From an uncultured Lachnospiraceae bacterium (lineage in GTDB: Bacteria > Bacillota > Clostridia > Lachnospirales > Lachnospiraceae), in NCBI GenBank assembly GCA_910579085.1, contig CAJTRU010000084.1, forward strand, positions 1-13,645: a DNA stretch of 13,645 nt, written 5' to 3'. Made by a program: the position numbers and the translations under genes. Below the pieces are notes generated by a model. The model was not told the origin of the DNA, did no database searches, and saw only the letters and a program-made list of their open reading frames with translations. Below, one piece after another: positions 13,101 to 13,645 of this stretch; within the stretch, counting starts at the first letter, position 1, and each line of letters begins with the position of its first letter.

Positions 13101-13645
13101 TAATTCGACATACAAAACACAAAACAACATTTTTATGGCTTAATTGGTTAATAACCTATATAATTATGATTATTATATATGTATTAAAGAAAAATAATGT
13201 ATAACCTATATTATTTAGTCTATAATTAATTTATATATTCTGTCATAAATAATCTTTCAGATTATCACAATACAGATATGGGCATTTCTTCTGACTATCC
13301 CTTATTGTGTTAAGTATATGTCATTACTTTTTTAATGCCGTTTTATAATTTATTATTAAAAAATATCTGTTTAATCCAGGCTTCTTTTTTCTATATTACC
13401 AACAGCATACAGAAACCTGAATATGGCATTGGTTTCTAATATTTTCTGGAACTTTTCCAGCCTGGAATTTCCAATATTTCTTTTCCTTTAAATGTACTTA
13501 TAAAAATATGGGAAATATATGTCTGATAGTATCAGGCAAAAAACCATCCTTTCTACATCTATTGAATAAAAGGACGTTTTTATGCTGCAAATGGTTAAAT
13601 ACTATAGATTAATATCTTTTTTTATATGCTATACAGAATAAATAC
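13101..13645. other. AT-rich region upstream of agrD, no convincing gene
   Basis: No ORF with a start and ribosome binding site is seen. A minus-strand open stretch of 39 codons (13371-13487, stop TAA) reads like protein (SRLEKFQKILETNAIFRFLY) but begins after a stop with no start codon, so it may be the tail of a decayed gene. A small palindrome TTCCAG-c-CTGGAA lies at 13455-13467 inside it. Confidence 0.35.

Overview
The window is AT-rich DNA that reads as a Firmicutes (Clostridia) chromosome, most likely Lachnospiraceae. The evidence is strong AGGAGG-type ribosome binding sites, A/T-ending codons, a GGGtGRT protein gene, a PD-(D/E)XK 'Rpn' transposase-like gene, WG-repeat and BspA-type leucine-rich-repeat surface proteins, and an agrBD locus. 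Family and genus are inferred from gene content; no rRNA or other marker is present.

Left part (1-6460): three plus-strand genes for exported or envelope proteins. They are a 933-residue mosaic surface protein (CAP-like domain, Cys-rich segments, Ig-like regions, a TP-rich linker and a BspA-type repeat end), a secreted protein of nine WG repeats, and a membrane-anchored VanW-family protein ending at a clear hairpin. The gaps between them are AT-rich and hold some open but start-less frames that may be gene remnants.

Middle (6460-9950): an Rpn-family nuclease/transposase gene sits between a decayed 3' fragment of a BlaI-type repressor gene and an intact copy of that gene, both on the minus strand. 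A bidirectional terminator separates the Rpn gene from the intact repressor gene. The repressor gene has a near-consensus promoter whose spacer contains a perfect 12-bp palindrome, so it is probably self-regulated. Its usual partner, a BlaR1/MecR1 sensor protease, is not in the window. Next on the minus strand is a PqqD-HprK-like kinase fusion with no peptide precursor or radical SAM enzyme beside it.

Right-middle (9950-11850): a two-gene plus-strand operon encodes a NifU/IscU-like scaffold-family protein and a GGGtGRT protein. It has a hairpin in its leader, a strong terminator, and codon use richer in CGT arginine than the neighbouring genes, which suggests high expression.

Right end (11850-13645): a minus-strand agrD-agrB operon makes a cyclic autoinducing peptide. 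The 51-codon agrD overlaps agrB by ATGA. The histidine kinase and response regulator normally linked to it are absent from the window. Downstream of agrB lies a set of mutually exclusive inverted repeats ending in a T-run, resembling a terminator/anti-terminator. Upstream of agrD are a palindrome and 10-bp-phased direct repeats. The last ~550 bases hold no convincing gene.
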